In this document: in pieces, positions 7,214 through 14,406 of the stretch
How the letters are laid out: each line of letters starts with the position of its first letter
How positions within the stretch are numbered: position 1 is the first letter of the stretch
Assembly (NCBI RefSeq): GCF_010548245.1
Contig: NZ_JAAGLR010000001.1
Span: 1-35,202, forward strand
Direction: 5' to 3'
From: Streptomyces sp. SID11385
Lineage (GTDB): Bacteria; Actinomycetota; Actinomycetes; Streptomycetales; Streptomycetaceae
Length of the DNA stretch: 35,202 nucleotides
Program-made: the position numbers and the translations under genes
Notes under the pieces: model-generated
Seen by the model: the letters and a program-made list of their open reading frames with translations, nothing else
Database searches by the model: none
What the model was told of the DNA's origin: nothing

Positions 7214-8311
7214 TCAGCGTGAACAGACGGTGGCGCGCGTACCGGGTGCGGTGACATTCGCAGGCGGTTCGTCACCGATGCCGGAAGGGCCGGGGGGTGG
7301 CGCGCTGCTGCGGCCGAGTGCGGCTGAGACACGCGAGGTTTCTGCACGGGCGATGCGGTGGAGCCGCTTGCCGCGCTCGGTGAGGGAGAGGGGCGAGCCG
7401 CTCCCGCGGATGCTGGCGCTGTCGTCAGCCTGGACCAGTCCGTCACCGATCAGGTCCTGTACGACGTCGCCGTACACGGGGAAGAGCGAGGGCGTCCTTG
7501 ATCCGGAGGTGTAGAGGGTGTTGGTGAGGTGATCCGCGTGAAGGCGCAGCCCGCCGGCAGCGACGGCGTCCAGCGCGCGCTGCCGTGGACCGAAGATGCG
7601 CTCCTGGAGGGAGATGCCAGGCAGGTTCGCGCGGGCGTCCTGCAACGTCCGGGCGCCCAGGGCTGTCAGACCGAGATCCGGGCCGGACCTGCTGACCAGA
7701 CCGTCATCGATAAGGGCCTGGACCTCGTCGGGACGGAGATGCTCGTCGATCCTGTCGACGCCCCGTAGTACGTGGGGAAGGCCGGTTTCTGGGTCGTGGT
7801 CCAAGCGCACGTCGCCGAACGAGATGTAGCTGAGCCCGCGGACGTCACGTTTCAAGTCCCTGTCGCGGTGGAGCCGGGTTCCTGCCCGGTCTGCCGTCTT
7901 CCTCTCCTCTTTCCTCGCCGCGCTCAGGAGCCGGGCGCCCTCGGCGCCGGGAGGCATGATCGCGCGCAGGCCGGAGATGGCCTGGTTGAGGTGGTCGTAC
8001 GCTCCCGCGCGCCGGGTCGAGAGCAGTTCGAGACTGTGGGCGAGGTCGGGCATCACGCCGCCGGCACCGATGAGGTTGTCCGTCGACCCTTCGCTGACGG
8101 GTAGAAGCGCCCTGATGGCTCGTGCGGCGCGCTCCGTGAGCCTCTGGTGCAGTGCGTCGAGGGTGTCGGCCGCCTCTGTCACGAGCCGGGCCATGACACG
8201 CACCGGGTCAGCGGGCGGCAGCGCCTTGGAGAGGGGGCGCAGGTCCGTGACGCCGAACCGCTCGCTGATCGCGTGGCGGCCGGGGTGAGTGGAAGGGTCG
8301 TGCGGGTTCAC
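7214..8311 (-). CDS. Two winged-helix-like modules, helical N terminus, tagged tail
   Basis: 365 residues. The GTG at 8311 overlaps the preceding stop as GTGA, with GGAGG upstream. Residues 1-170 are helical. Residues about 193-222 (LRPDEVQALIDDGLVSRSG, then LGLTALGARTL) and about 280-320 (VYGDVVQDLIGDGLVQADD, then PLSLTERGKRLHRIA) repeat the same pattern: helix, DGLV, a wing ending in L-x-L-T-x-x-G, helix. This is what winged-helix DNA-binding domains look like. Residue 327 starts RVSAALGRSS, the shared motif, 39 residues from the C terminus. It may be an element regulator or DNA-processing accessory factor; this is inferred from pattern only. Confidence 0.72.
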   Translation of the reverse strand: MNPHDPSTHPGRHAISERFGVTDLRPLSKALPPADPVRVMARLVTEAADTLDALHQRLTERAARAIRALLPVSEGSTDNLIGAGGVMPDLAHSLELLSTRRAGAYDHLNQAISGLRAIMPPGAEGARLLSAARKEERKTADRAGTRLHRDRDLKRDVRGLSYISFGDVRLDHDPETGLPHVLRGVDRIDEHLRPDEVQALIDDGLVSRSGPDLGLTALGARTLQDARANLPGISLQERIFGPRQRALDAVAAGGLRLHADHLTNTLYTSGSRTPSLFPVYGDVVQDLIGDGLVQADDSASIRGSGSPLSLTERGKRLHRIARAETSRVSAALGRSSAPPPGPSGIGDEPPANVTAPGTRATVCSR

Positions 8312-8976
8312 CGGGCCTCCTCGATGCGTGCGAGGAGCGAGCGCACCAGGGTCGGCAGGCCCTCGGAGCCGTCGCCGCTCCACACGTGGTCGGTGCTGTT
8401 ACTGAGGAGGAGGGCTGCGTCGTCGATGAGTCCGTCCATGATCTCCGTGCAGTCGTTCGACATGGTCGTGGCGGCGAGCAGGGAGGCGGTCAGGGCGTGG
8501 AGGTAGACGGGGGGCGTGAGGTCGGCGTCGTCGGCTGCGGCCTGCAGCGCGTCAAGGAAGAGTTCGGGCTCCCCCGCGTCTTTCAACTCGTCCAGGCCCG
8601 GCAGGTCCGGCGAAGGCACGGAGGTGGGTGCGGGGTTCGATGAGGTCGGGAGGCCGACGAGGGCGCAGATTCCCTCGACCGCCGTGGTCAGCTCGGCGAG
8701 GGACTCGGCGAGCCAGCCCAGCGCGGAGGCGTAGGAGGCGAGGGTGAACAAGCCCAGCGGTGTGGAGGGGAGCGATTCGGCGAGGAAGTCCTCCAGCCGC
8801 TTGGTCAGGTCATCGACCACCCGAGGCCCGGCCGAGAGCGGGCCGAGAGCCGGGTAGAGGTAGGAGCGGGAGGCCGTGGTCGGGTAGTCGGCGGTGAAGA
8901 CGCGAGAGACCTCCTGCGCGGCGTCGGTGAGCAGGTCCGCGAACAGAGCACGGTCGGAGGAGACGCCGTCGTTCAT
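8308..8976 (-). CDS. Acidic helical protein, coupled to the RelE-like gene
   Basis: 222 residues. ATG 8976 overlaps the stop of the RelE-like gene by ATGA, and its own stop overlaps the next GTG by GTGA, so all three are translationally coupled. It is acidic and almost wholly helical (FADLLTDAAQEVSRVF; LAESLPSTPLGLFTLASYAS; LAELTTAVEGICALVG; LFLDALQAAADDADLTPPVY). No named domain. It lacks both the Pro-rich tail and the shared C-terminal motif, unlike its two neighbours. It could be a partner or neutraliser of the RelE-like protein, but nothing in its sequence proves that. Confidence 0.68.
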   Translation of the reverse strand: MNDGVSSDRALFADLLTDAAQEVSRVFTADYPTTASRSYLYPALGPLSAGPRVVDDLTKRLEDFLAESLPSTPLGLFTLASYASALGWLAESLAELTTAVEGICALVGLPTSSNPAPTSVPSPDLPGLDELKDAGEPELFLDALQAAADDADLTPPVYLHALTASLLAATTMSNDCTEIMDGLIDDAALLLSNSTDHVWSGDGSEGLPTLVRSLLARIEEAR

Positions 8977-9443
8977 CGGTGGGCAACCTTTCGAACAGAG
9001 GGAGACGCATGGGGCGCCGTTGAGGTCGTCGCGGAGCCTGCTGTGAGACCGGTCGCGTACGGGGAGCGGGCGCGGGCCGCGCGTACGCGGTCGCGCGCGG
9101 CAGCGGGGCTTTCGACGGTGGGGTGGGTGCCGACCCGGATCTGTGCGCTCCGGTAGACGGAGTAGTCGTGGCGGGGTCCGGCGGCAACGAGGTAGATCTC
9201 GCGTTTGTGCTGGGAAGTGGGGGGTGCGGGGCGGAACTGGATGACCATGCGGTAGGCCGCGCGCGGGTCCACGTAGACCTTGTGGAAGCCCGCGAGGCGG
9301 TCGCGCAAGGGCATGCAGTCGTCGCTGCCGTGGACGAGGTTCTGCAGCTCCACCAGGGCCAGGTCCCTTATGTCTGGCGGAAGTTGCTGGAGGTCAACAA
9401 GGGCGTCCGGGTGGGCGGCGAAGGCGAAGCGGGCGCGGCTCAC
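8973..9443 (-). CDS. RelE/ParE-fold-like protein with shared C-terminal tag
   Basis: 156 residues. The GTG at 9443 overlaps the upstream stop as GTGA. Residues 1-105 have the RelE-superfamily layout: a first strand (ARFAFAAHPDA), two helices (ALVDLQQLPPDIRDLALVELQNLV), a Leu-Arg-Asp-Arg-Leu stretch, then three strands (GFHKVYVDPRAAYRMVIQFR; REIYLVAAGPRHDYSVYRSA). RelE-type proteins are usually mRNA interferases or gyrase poisons; the conserved basic and Tyr residues near the C terminus (R96-H97-x-Y99 region) are at least compatible. A C-terminal extension follows, with RVRAARARSP 38 residues from the end and a Thr/Ser/Pro tail ending VRKVAHR, which ordinary RelE toxins do not have. No classic small antitoxin gene precedes it. 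Confidence 0.68.
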   Translation of the reverse strand: MSRARFAFAAHPDALVDLQQLPPDIRDLALVELQNLVHGSDDCMPLRDRLAGFHKVYVDPRAAYRMVIQFRPAPPTSQHKREIYLVAAGPRHDYSVYRSAQIRVGTHPTVESPAAARDRVRAARARSPYATGLTAGSATTSTAPHASPSVRKVAHR

Positions 9444-10210
9444 AGCAGCCGCCCCTGGACTGGGGTCTGGAGCGGTTTCGCCATCATCGTGCGCGGCGCG
9501 TCGAGGCTGGCCTGCGGTATTGCGGTGGCACCGGCTGACCGGGAGAGGGCGACGCGGGCCCGGATGGCATCACCGTTGCGGTCGCTGTACTCCGGTGGCT
9601 CGGGCAGTGGCCCGCTGCGCTTGTCCAGCCAGGTCTGGGCGGCACCAACGTCGGCGAACGCGCCCTCGCGGATCGTGTACGTGCCAGCGTCGTGGTTCCA
9701 CTCCTCGTGGAAGAGGCGAACCGGCGCCTGGTCAGCCTCGGGGTCGCGGACGAGCGTCCACGCCTCGCTGGGGTCGTCGTCGGAGGTATAGGTGTCGAGG
9801 ACCTCGTAGCGGGAGCCCGACGTTTGTATCTGCTGCTCAACCCGGATCGTGAGGTCGTCGGCGGGCTCAATGAAGTCGCCACCGCGCAGTGCGATCTGAT
9901 CGAGCGGGCAGCCGCGGTCTGCCAGCCAGTTCTGGGCGAAGGAGGCCGTGGCGTGGCGGCTCGTCTCGAACGTGAACGTGGATTCCCGCAGATCCCGCGC
10001 GACCGCGATCGCAACGAGTTGCGGCTCACCGGGTACCTCCCATGTGACCGATCGGTCATGGGCGAGGACGAAGCTGTGGGAGCCGTTGGGCGTGGTGTCG
10101 TGCCGGGAGAGCACCGTCAGGTCGCCGGAACGGAAGTCTTCCTTTACTTCCTCCGAGGCGTTGTCGGCCGGTGCAAGACGGTCGAGGCCGAAGTCGAAAA
10201 CGTTGTTCAC
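9440..10210 (-). CDS. Duplicated-domain element protein with shared C-terminal tag
   Basis: 256 residues. The GTG at 10210 overlaps the upstream stop (GTGA), with GAGGAGG upstream. It contains two similar beta-rich modules, about residues 25-120 and 135-215. Each ends in a helix plus Trp-Leu and Gly-Pro-Leu-like turn (ASFAQNWLADRGCPL; VGAAQTWLDKRSGPL). Near the C terminus RARVALSRSA lies 40 residues from the end, followed by a Pro/Ala tail. No recognised family. It stands at the head of a coupled group with the RelE-like gene. Confidence 0.72.
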   Translation of the reverse strand: MNNVFDFGLDRLAPADNASEEVKEDFRSGDLTVLSRHDTTPNGSHSFVLAHDRSVTWEVPGEPQLVAIAVARDLRESTFTFETSRHATASFAQNWLADRGCPLDQIALRGGDFIEPADDLTIRVEQQIQTSGSRYEVLDTYTSDDDPSEAWTLVRDPEADQAPVRLFHEEWNHDAGTYTIREGAFADVGAAQTWLDKRSGPLPEPPEYSDRNGDAIRARVALSRSAGATAIPQASLDAPRTMMAKPLQTPVQGRLL

Positions 10211-10800
10211 GCCGCCTCCTCCTCCGCCTGCTTGGGTGTGGGGGCGGCCAGCACCCGGTGGTTGGGCCGGGTCGCGCTGGTCGTACAGGCCGCGAAGGGG
10301 CCGTCGGGGGCGCGGAGGTGTGCCAGCGTGTGGTCCAGGTGGTCGCGGTGCCAGGTCGAAGGACCGGACAGGCCGGCCTCCGTGTCGGTGAGCTGCTGCC
10401 AGGCGAGCCAGAGCGCATGGAGACGGGCCACGGCCTCGGGGTGTTCGTACCACTGCGCGCACCAGGGCCGGTTCGCGCTGATCTCCCGGCCGTACACCGG
10501 CAGAAGGAGGTAGTGCACCCAGTCGCTGAGGGCGGCGAGTTCGGTGGCGTACGCCGGTCCGCCCAGTGCCGGGATGAAGATCGAGGTGGGACCGTCGGCC
10601 TGCTCGGTTTCGGGGTCGTCGTTCGTCGGCTGGTCGGGGTCGAGTTCCGGCTCGGTGGCGAGGCGATCGAGGGTGACTCCGTGCTGGCGAACCTCGGTCA
10701 CGATCTGGGCGACGGTGGAGGCGAGATCGTCCAGGTTTGCGTCTGGGACGCGGACGGGTTCGCGTTCGGTCTCGGGGGTGGGCGGGCTGGTGTCGGGCAT
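10207..10800 (-). CDS. DUF4913 family protein
   Basis: 197 residues from ATG 10800 (GGAG 10-12 bases upstream). Residues 1-75 are acidic and disordered apart from a helix (LDDLASTVAQIVTEVRQHG). Residues about 85-180 are the DUF4913 core: LSDWVHYLLLPVYGREIS, WCAQWYEHPEAVARLHALWL, TDTEAGLSGPSTWHRDHLDH, LRAPDGPFAACT. DUF4913 occurs on actinobacterial plasmids and conjugative elements; its function is not known. It is preceded by a copy of the repeated leader motif (10845-10890). It lacks the shared C-terminal tag. Confidence 0.85.
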   Translation of the reverse strand: MPDTSPPTPETEREPVRVPDANLDDLASTVAQIVTEVRQHGVTLDRLATEPELDPDQPTNDDPETEQADGPTSIFIPALGGPAYATELAALSDWVHYLLLPVYGREISANRPWCAQWYEHPEAVARLHALWLAWQQLTDTEAGLSGPSTWHRDHLDHTLAHLRAPDGPFAACTTSATRPNHRVLAAPTPKQAEEEAA

Positions 10801-10844
10801 GGAAGGTGCTCCGTTCGCGGGGTGACGGCGTGCGGAAGACGATC

Positions 10845-10890
10845 TGCGGGATTCGGGGTTTGGCCCGGCCGGACAAGTGGCGTAGAGGGC
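10845..10890 (-). promoter_or_regulatory. Copy of the repeated upstream motif
   Basis: The minus strand reads CCCTCTACGCCACTTG, then CCGGCCGGGCCAAACCCCG and AATCCCGC. It begins two bases beyond the stop of the methyltransferase remnant and ends about 45 bases before the DUF4913 start. It is closely similar to the copy at 20951-21003 (shared core GGCC-G-GGCCAAA-Y-CCCG-R-AT) and less so to 24231-24282 and 5548-5571. Confidence 0.4.
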
Positions 10891-10892
10891 CG

Positions 10893-12057
10893 CTACTGCG
10901 CGCTGCCCCTGGGGCAGCGGACGTGCGACGGGTTCAACAAGTGCAGGGCGTGGGCTGCCTGTTGGGGCACGACACCGTTGCCGAGGGCGGTGAGCTGGGC
11001 GGGGCGGCCCAGGCCGGGAGTGGCGGTGACCCAGCCCGGCTCCAGGCCCTGCATCCACTCGACGAACTCCGCACGCAAGCGGCCCGCAGCGTCGGTGGGT
11101 TCCGGAGCGGGGCGGGTGAGGATCTCCCATCGGGCGACGGCGGCTGCATATCGGCCCCACCGCGTGCCGTCTTCCTCGGAGCCGAGTACGTCTGCCGCAA
11201 CAACGGCAGGGACGTCTCCGGAGAAGAGGCCGGTGGATGCCCCGAGCTGGAACTGGTGCTCGTGCGATGCGAGCGCGGCAGGGAGGCTGCCGCGCTGGGC
11301 AGGGTCAAATCCCCGTTGCCGTGACGCTGGTTCGGCGAGCCCTTGATGCCGTCGGAGGCTTTCGGGGTGGGCAGGAGCCACTCCACCTCGTCGGCCAGAT
11401 TGGGGCCGTGCCCACCCTGTTTCCGTTTCGTCGGGTGCTGACTGCCGCCGTTCGTCGCCAGGTTGCTCGTCGGGGTTTTGAGCAAGGCGTTCGGCGGGCC
11501 AGGCGCTGAGGAAGACGCGCTCGCGGCGGTGCGGTGCGCCGACGTCGGAGGCACGAAGCACGAGCCAGCGCGCGTCGTACCCGAGGTCGGCCAGGGAGCC
11601 GAGTACGGCGCCGAGTGCCCGCAGAGCAGGCCGGTCTGGGGCGTCTCCCAGACACCACGGGCAGGGTTCCACGTCGCCACGGGCTGCGGCGGGTGAGGTG
11701 AGGAGGCCGCGCACATTCTCGATCACCACCAGGCAGGGGCGGAGGGCTTCGACCGCACGGGTCACGTGCAGCCAGAGCCCGGAGCGGGTGTCGGGGTTGA
11801 GGCCGGTGCGGGGCCCGGCAACGGAGACGTCTTTGACAGGGGAAACCGGCGGTGAGGACGCACACCTCGGGGACGAGGGACCAGTCGGTAGTGGTGATGT
11901 CCCCGAGGTTGGGCACACCGGGCCAGTGCCGGGCGAGGATGCGCGAGGCGGCGGGATCGGTCTCGGCGTGCCAGGCGACCGTGCCGCCGAGTGCGGAGAG
12001 AACGCCCAGGTCCAGGCCGCCATACCCGGAGCAAAGGGAGCCGATGGTCAGACTCAT
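10893..12057 (-). pseudogene. Frameshifted C5-cytosine DNA methyltransferase (Dcm-like)
   Basis: The ATG at 12057 overlaps the upstream stop (ATGA). The N terminus is a textbook C5-MTase motif I (LTIGSLCSGYGGLDLGVLSA) and reaches motif IV GFPCQ. There one extra A in an AAA run (about 11832) shifts the frame. The second frame continues with DVSVAGPRTGL, motif VI VIENVRGLLTSP and motif VIII RRERVFLSAWPA. The characteristic target-recognition stretch (LLKTPTSNLATNGGSQHP; HGPNLADEVEWLLPTPKASD) then lies in a third frame (about 11500-11290). The end (FVEWMQGLEPGWVT; ALGNGVVPQQAAHALHLL) returns to the second frame. Three shifts make a functional product unlikely, unless the base calls are wrong. 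Such orphan enzymes normally protect element DNA from host restriction. Confidence 0.8.
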
Positions 12058-12605
12058 CGGTGGCCGCCGCGTCGGTGAGGGGGCGAGGACGGGGCAGGGG
12101 GAGATGAAGGTGCTGGGTTGTAACCGGCGTTCAGTGCGCTGCGTAGGAGGGCGACCTGGACTCGTGCGCCGCCGTTTTCCACGCGGTAGGCGGTGCGCTC
12201 CAGGGCATCCACCGCACGGTGGAGGGCGAGGCGGGTTTTGCGCAGGGTCTCGCGCGCTTGGCTGTCGGTAGTCGAGGCGTGGGTGTCCGGGTTGCTGAGG
12301 CACACGAAAACCCGGCTCGTCGCGCTCAGAGCGGAGAGAGCCTCGCTGATCGGCGCTATGGCTTGTGTGAGCAGCGCGGCCCGTTCCCCTTCGTTGGAGT
12401 GGGAAGAACGGTGAATCTTGAGGAGGCCAACGGCCAGGACGTCTACCGCCTCGGCGGTACGAAGGGCGAGCCGAGAGGCGTGGGCGGGGTCCGGGTGTTC
12501 GACGAGGGACTCGGCCTCGGGCAGCATCTCGGCCAGGGCTGCGAGCCTGAACTGCGATCGGGTCAGGGCATCGGGCAGCTCGGTGTCAAAGACGGTTTGA
12601 TTCAT
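12054..12605 (-). CDS. Helical element protein with shared C-terminal tag
   Basis: 183 residues from ATG 12605 (weak GGGA ribosome site). Residues 1-135 are helical and acidic (LTRSQFRLAALAEMLPEAES; SRLALRTAEAVDVLAVGLLK). The last folded helix is LRKTRLALHRAVDALERTAY. Then comes a block RVENGGARVQVALLRS, which closely resembles RFEAGGARVPAVLYRGS in the next gene (12717-13022). The motif RVQVALLRSA lies 36 residues from the end, followed by Pro/Ser repeats and a basic end (RRGGHR). Function unknown. The 110 bases upstream hold no gene. Confidence 0.7.
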   Translation of the reverse strand: MNQTVFDTELPDALTRSQFRLAALAEMLPEAESLVEHPDPAHASRLALRTAEAVDVLAVGLLKIHRSSHSNEGERAALLTQAIAPISEALSALSATSRVFVCLSNPDTHASTTDSQARETLRKTRLALHRAVDALERTAYRVENGGARVQVALLRSALNAGYNPAPSSPPAPSSPPHRRGGHR

Positions 12606-12716
12606 GGCGGGGGTCCCAACGTTGTGGGTGGGGAGGAGGGCTGGCGTAACCCCGTAGGGGGCGCTGGACGATCGCTCGGCTTCCGCGGCTGGCAGGGCGA
12701 GGCGGAGCACGGGCGT

Positions 12717-13022
12717 TCATCCCCGGCGTTCGCCTTTATCCGGCCGCTGAGTCAGCGGGGAAACGGCAGGCGCCGCGGAGAACGGCTCGGGAGCAGGAGA
12801 GGCGCTGCGGGAGCCGCGGTACAAGACGGCTGGGACGCGCGCGCCTCCGGCTTCGAAGCGGTACGCCGGGTGCGCCAAGGTGGTGGTGGCGTCGTAAAGC
12901 TCGCTACGCGCCTGGTGCAGCGAGTCGTACACCGCTTCGCGCTCCCCTCCTCGACGTCGGGATCCAGCGGGCCGCTGACTGCGCGAGCGGTGGCTGAGGG
13001 GAGCGTAAGGATCGTTCTTCAC
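12717..13022 (-). CDS. Short paralogue of the 12054-12605 product, tagged
   Basis: 101 residues. The GTG at 13022 overlaps the DnaB-N gene stop (GTGA). The N-terminal 30 residues are Ser/Arg-rich. A helix (EAVYDSLHQARSELYDATTT) leads into AYRFEAGGARVPAVLYRGS, which aligns with the equivalent helix and GGARV block of the neighbouring 183-residue protein, so the two share a C-terminal module. RVPAVLYRGS is 40 residues from the C terminus, and the tail ends KGERRG. It may be a partial duplicate that lost its helical N-terminal domain. Confidence 0.65.
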   Translation of the reverse strand: MKNDPYAPLSHRSRSQRPAGSRRRGGEREAVYDSLHQARSELYDATTTLAHPAYRFEAGGARVPAVLYRGSRSASPAPEPFSAAPAVSPLTQRPDKGERRG

Positions 13023-14179
13023 GGTGCGTCCCGGTGATGAGAGCGAGAAGGCGTGGTCGAGGGAGCCGTCGAAGGGCGCGCGGGGCGGTATGGGACGTGC
13101 CGAACTGCGCGCGGAGTGCTGCGGGCGAGGGCGGCGTGCACCTGCTCGGCCTGAGGTTCGCGTGCTTCTGGGGCGGGCGGCGGGCTGGTGCCGCCGATCG
13201 CGGTGTCCCAGCGGGCACGGACGTCGTCGAGCGGCCCGAGCGCGTGCAGGGCATGGCTGATCAGGCGTCCTGGAGTGAGGGTTTCGTCCTCGGCGGCGTC
13301 CCGGACCGCGCGGGCGGAGGCGGCTGCGGTCCGGGTGAGAGAGGAACGGATCACCTGCTGCCCGAGCCAGTCGGCGTCGCCTGCTCCGACGCCGTCGGCG
13401 AGCGCGGTGATCTGCTCGCGGGTGAGGGTGCCGTCGGCGAGAAGGCCGCGTCGCTGTGCTTCCCACAGGACGGTGAGGCGGTCGATGGGTTCGCCCCGGT
13501 GGTGCAGTGCGCCGAGGCACTGGTAGAGCAGGCCGTGAGCGGTGGTGGAGAAGTCGCTGGGACGCAGCCAGTTGACGACGGCGTCCATGGAGCCCGGCTG
13601 CTCGATGAGGACGGACAGGAGGAAGCGCTCGTCGTCGAGGACGCTCTCGGCCGGAGCGGGCGCGGCCGGCAGCGGAGAGGAGCCGGAGGGTAGCGCGGGG
13701 CGGGCTTCGGCACCCCAGCTCTCGGAGAGATCCCGCAGGACACCGGTGAGCACGTCGGCTTGGTGGAGGGCGCCTTCGACGTCTCCGCGTACGGAGTCAG
13801 CGCGGGCGGCTTGGTGGAGGCGGATCGCGTGCTGGGTGATGGTGCGGTGGATGGCGCCCTCCAGCACCATACGCCCGTAAACGGGGGCGTGTTCGGGATG
13901 TGGGCAGCCTTGCACCAGGGAGTGGGCGTACACGTCGGTCAGGCCCCGTACGTGGCGGCCGGCCTCGGCGACAGCGTCGGTGATCCACGACAACGGGACG
14001 TCGTCCCCGGCGAGCGCGGGGTGATGTTTGTCGCGCAGCGTGCACATGGCAGAGAACAGAGCCCGGTGCGCGGGCCGTTCGAAGTGGGCTGGAGCGAGCC
14101 AGCCGAGGTGGGCAAGCTGACCGGGGTCGAGGAGGATCGCGCCGAGGACCGCCTGCTCGGCGCTCAGGAGCGGGTTCAC
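13019..14179 (-). CDS. Tandem DnaB N-terminal-domain protein without helicase core, tagged
   Basis: 386 residues; the GTG at 14179 overlaps the preceding stop (GTGA). Residues 5-125 match the DnaB N-terminal (primase-interacting, helical) domain: SAEQAVLGAILLDPGQL, FERPAHRALFSAMCTL. Residues 182-300 are a second copy: DDERFLLSVLIEQPGSMDAV, FSTTAHGLLYQCLGALHHRG. No RecA-like ATPase follows: there is no Walker A. In replicative helicases this domain contacts primase and packs the hexamer collar. A stand-alone double copy could recruit host primase or DnaB to transferred single strands. QVHAALARST, 41 residues from the end, is a strong copy of the shared tag. Confidence 0.8.
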   Translation of the reverse strand: MNPLLSAEQAVLGAILLDPGQLAHLGWLAPAHFERPAHRALFSAMCTLRDKHHPALAGDDVPLSWITDAVAEAGRHVRGLTDVYAHSLVQGCPHPEHAPVYGRMVLEGAIHRTITQHAIRLHQAARADSVRGDVEGALHQADVLTGVLRDLSESWGAEARPALPSGSSPLPAAPAPAESVLDDERFLLSVLIEQPGSMDAVVNWLRPSDFSTTAHGLLYQCLGALHHRGEPIDRLTVLWEAQRRGLLADGTLTREQITALADGVGAGDADWLGQQVIRSSLTRTAAASARAVRDAAEDETLTPGRLISHALHALGPLDDVRARWDTAIGGTSPPPAPEAREPQAEQVHAALARSTPRAVRHVPYRPARPSTAPSTTPSRSHHRDAP

Positions 14180-14406
14180 CGGTGCTCTCCCGACTCCGGC
14201 GCGGAGGAGCCAGGGGCTACGGCGCGAAGACGGGCGACGGCGTGCTCGGCGTCGTCCAGGGCGCGGGCGAGGCTGTCGAGCGTCGCGGCGAAGGCAGTGT
14301 CCGTGGCGGCTATAGCGCCCGCCTCGCTGACCAGCCACCACTGACCGTTGCGGCGGACGGCGGGCGAGCGGCCCAGACGTCCGGGAGCGAGAGAGGAGGC
14401 GCTCAT
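14176..14406 (-). CDS. Small hypothetical protein between T4CP and DnaB-N genes
   Basis: 76 residues. ATG 14406 overlaps the T4CP stop by ATGA, and its stop overlaps the next GTG. It has a short strand pair (RRNGQWWLVSEAGAIAATD) followed by one long helix with heptad-like hydrophobics (FAATLDSLARALDDAEHAVA). No family recognised. Tight coupling on both sides suggests it is needed in proportion to the coupling protein or the DnaB-N protein. It lacks the tag. Confidence 0.7.
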   Translation of the reverse strand: MSASSLAPGRLGRSPAVRRNGQWWLVSEAGAIAATDTAFAATLDSLARALDDAEHAVARLRAVAPGSSAPESGEHR

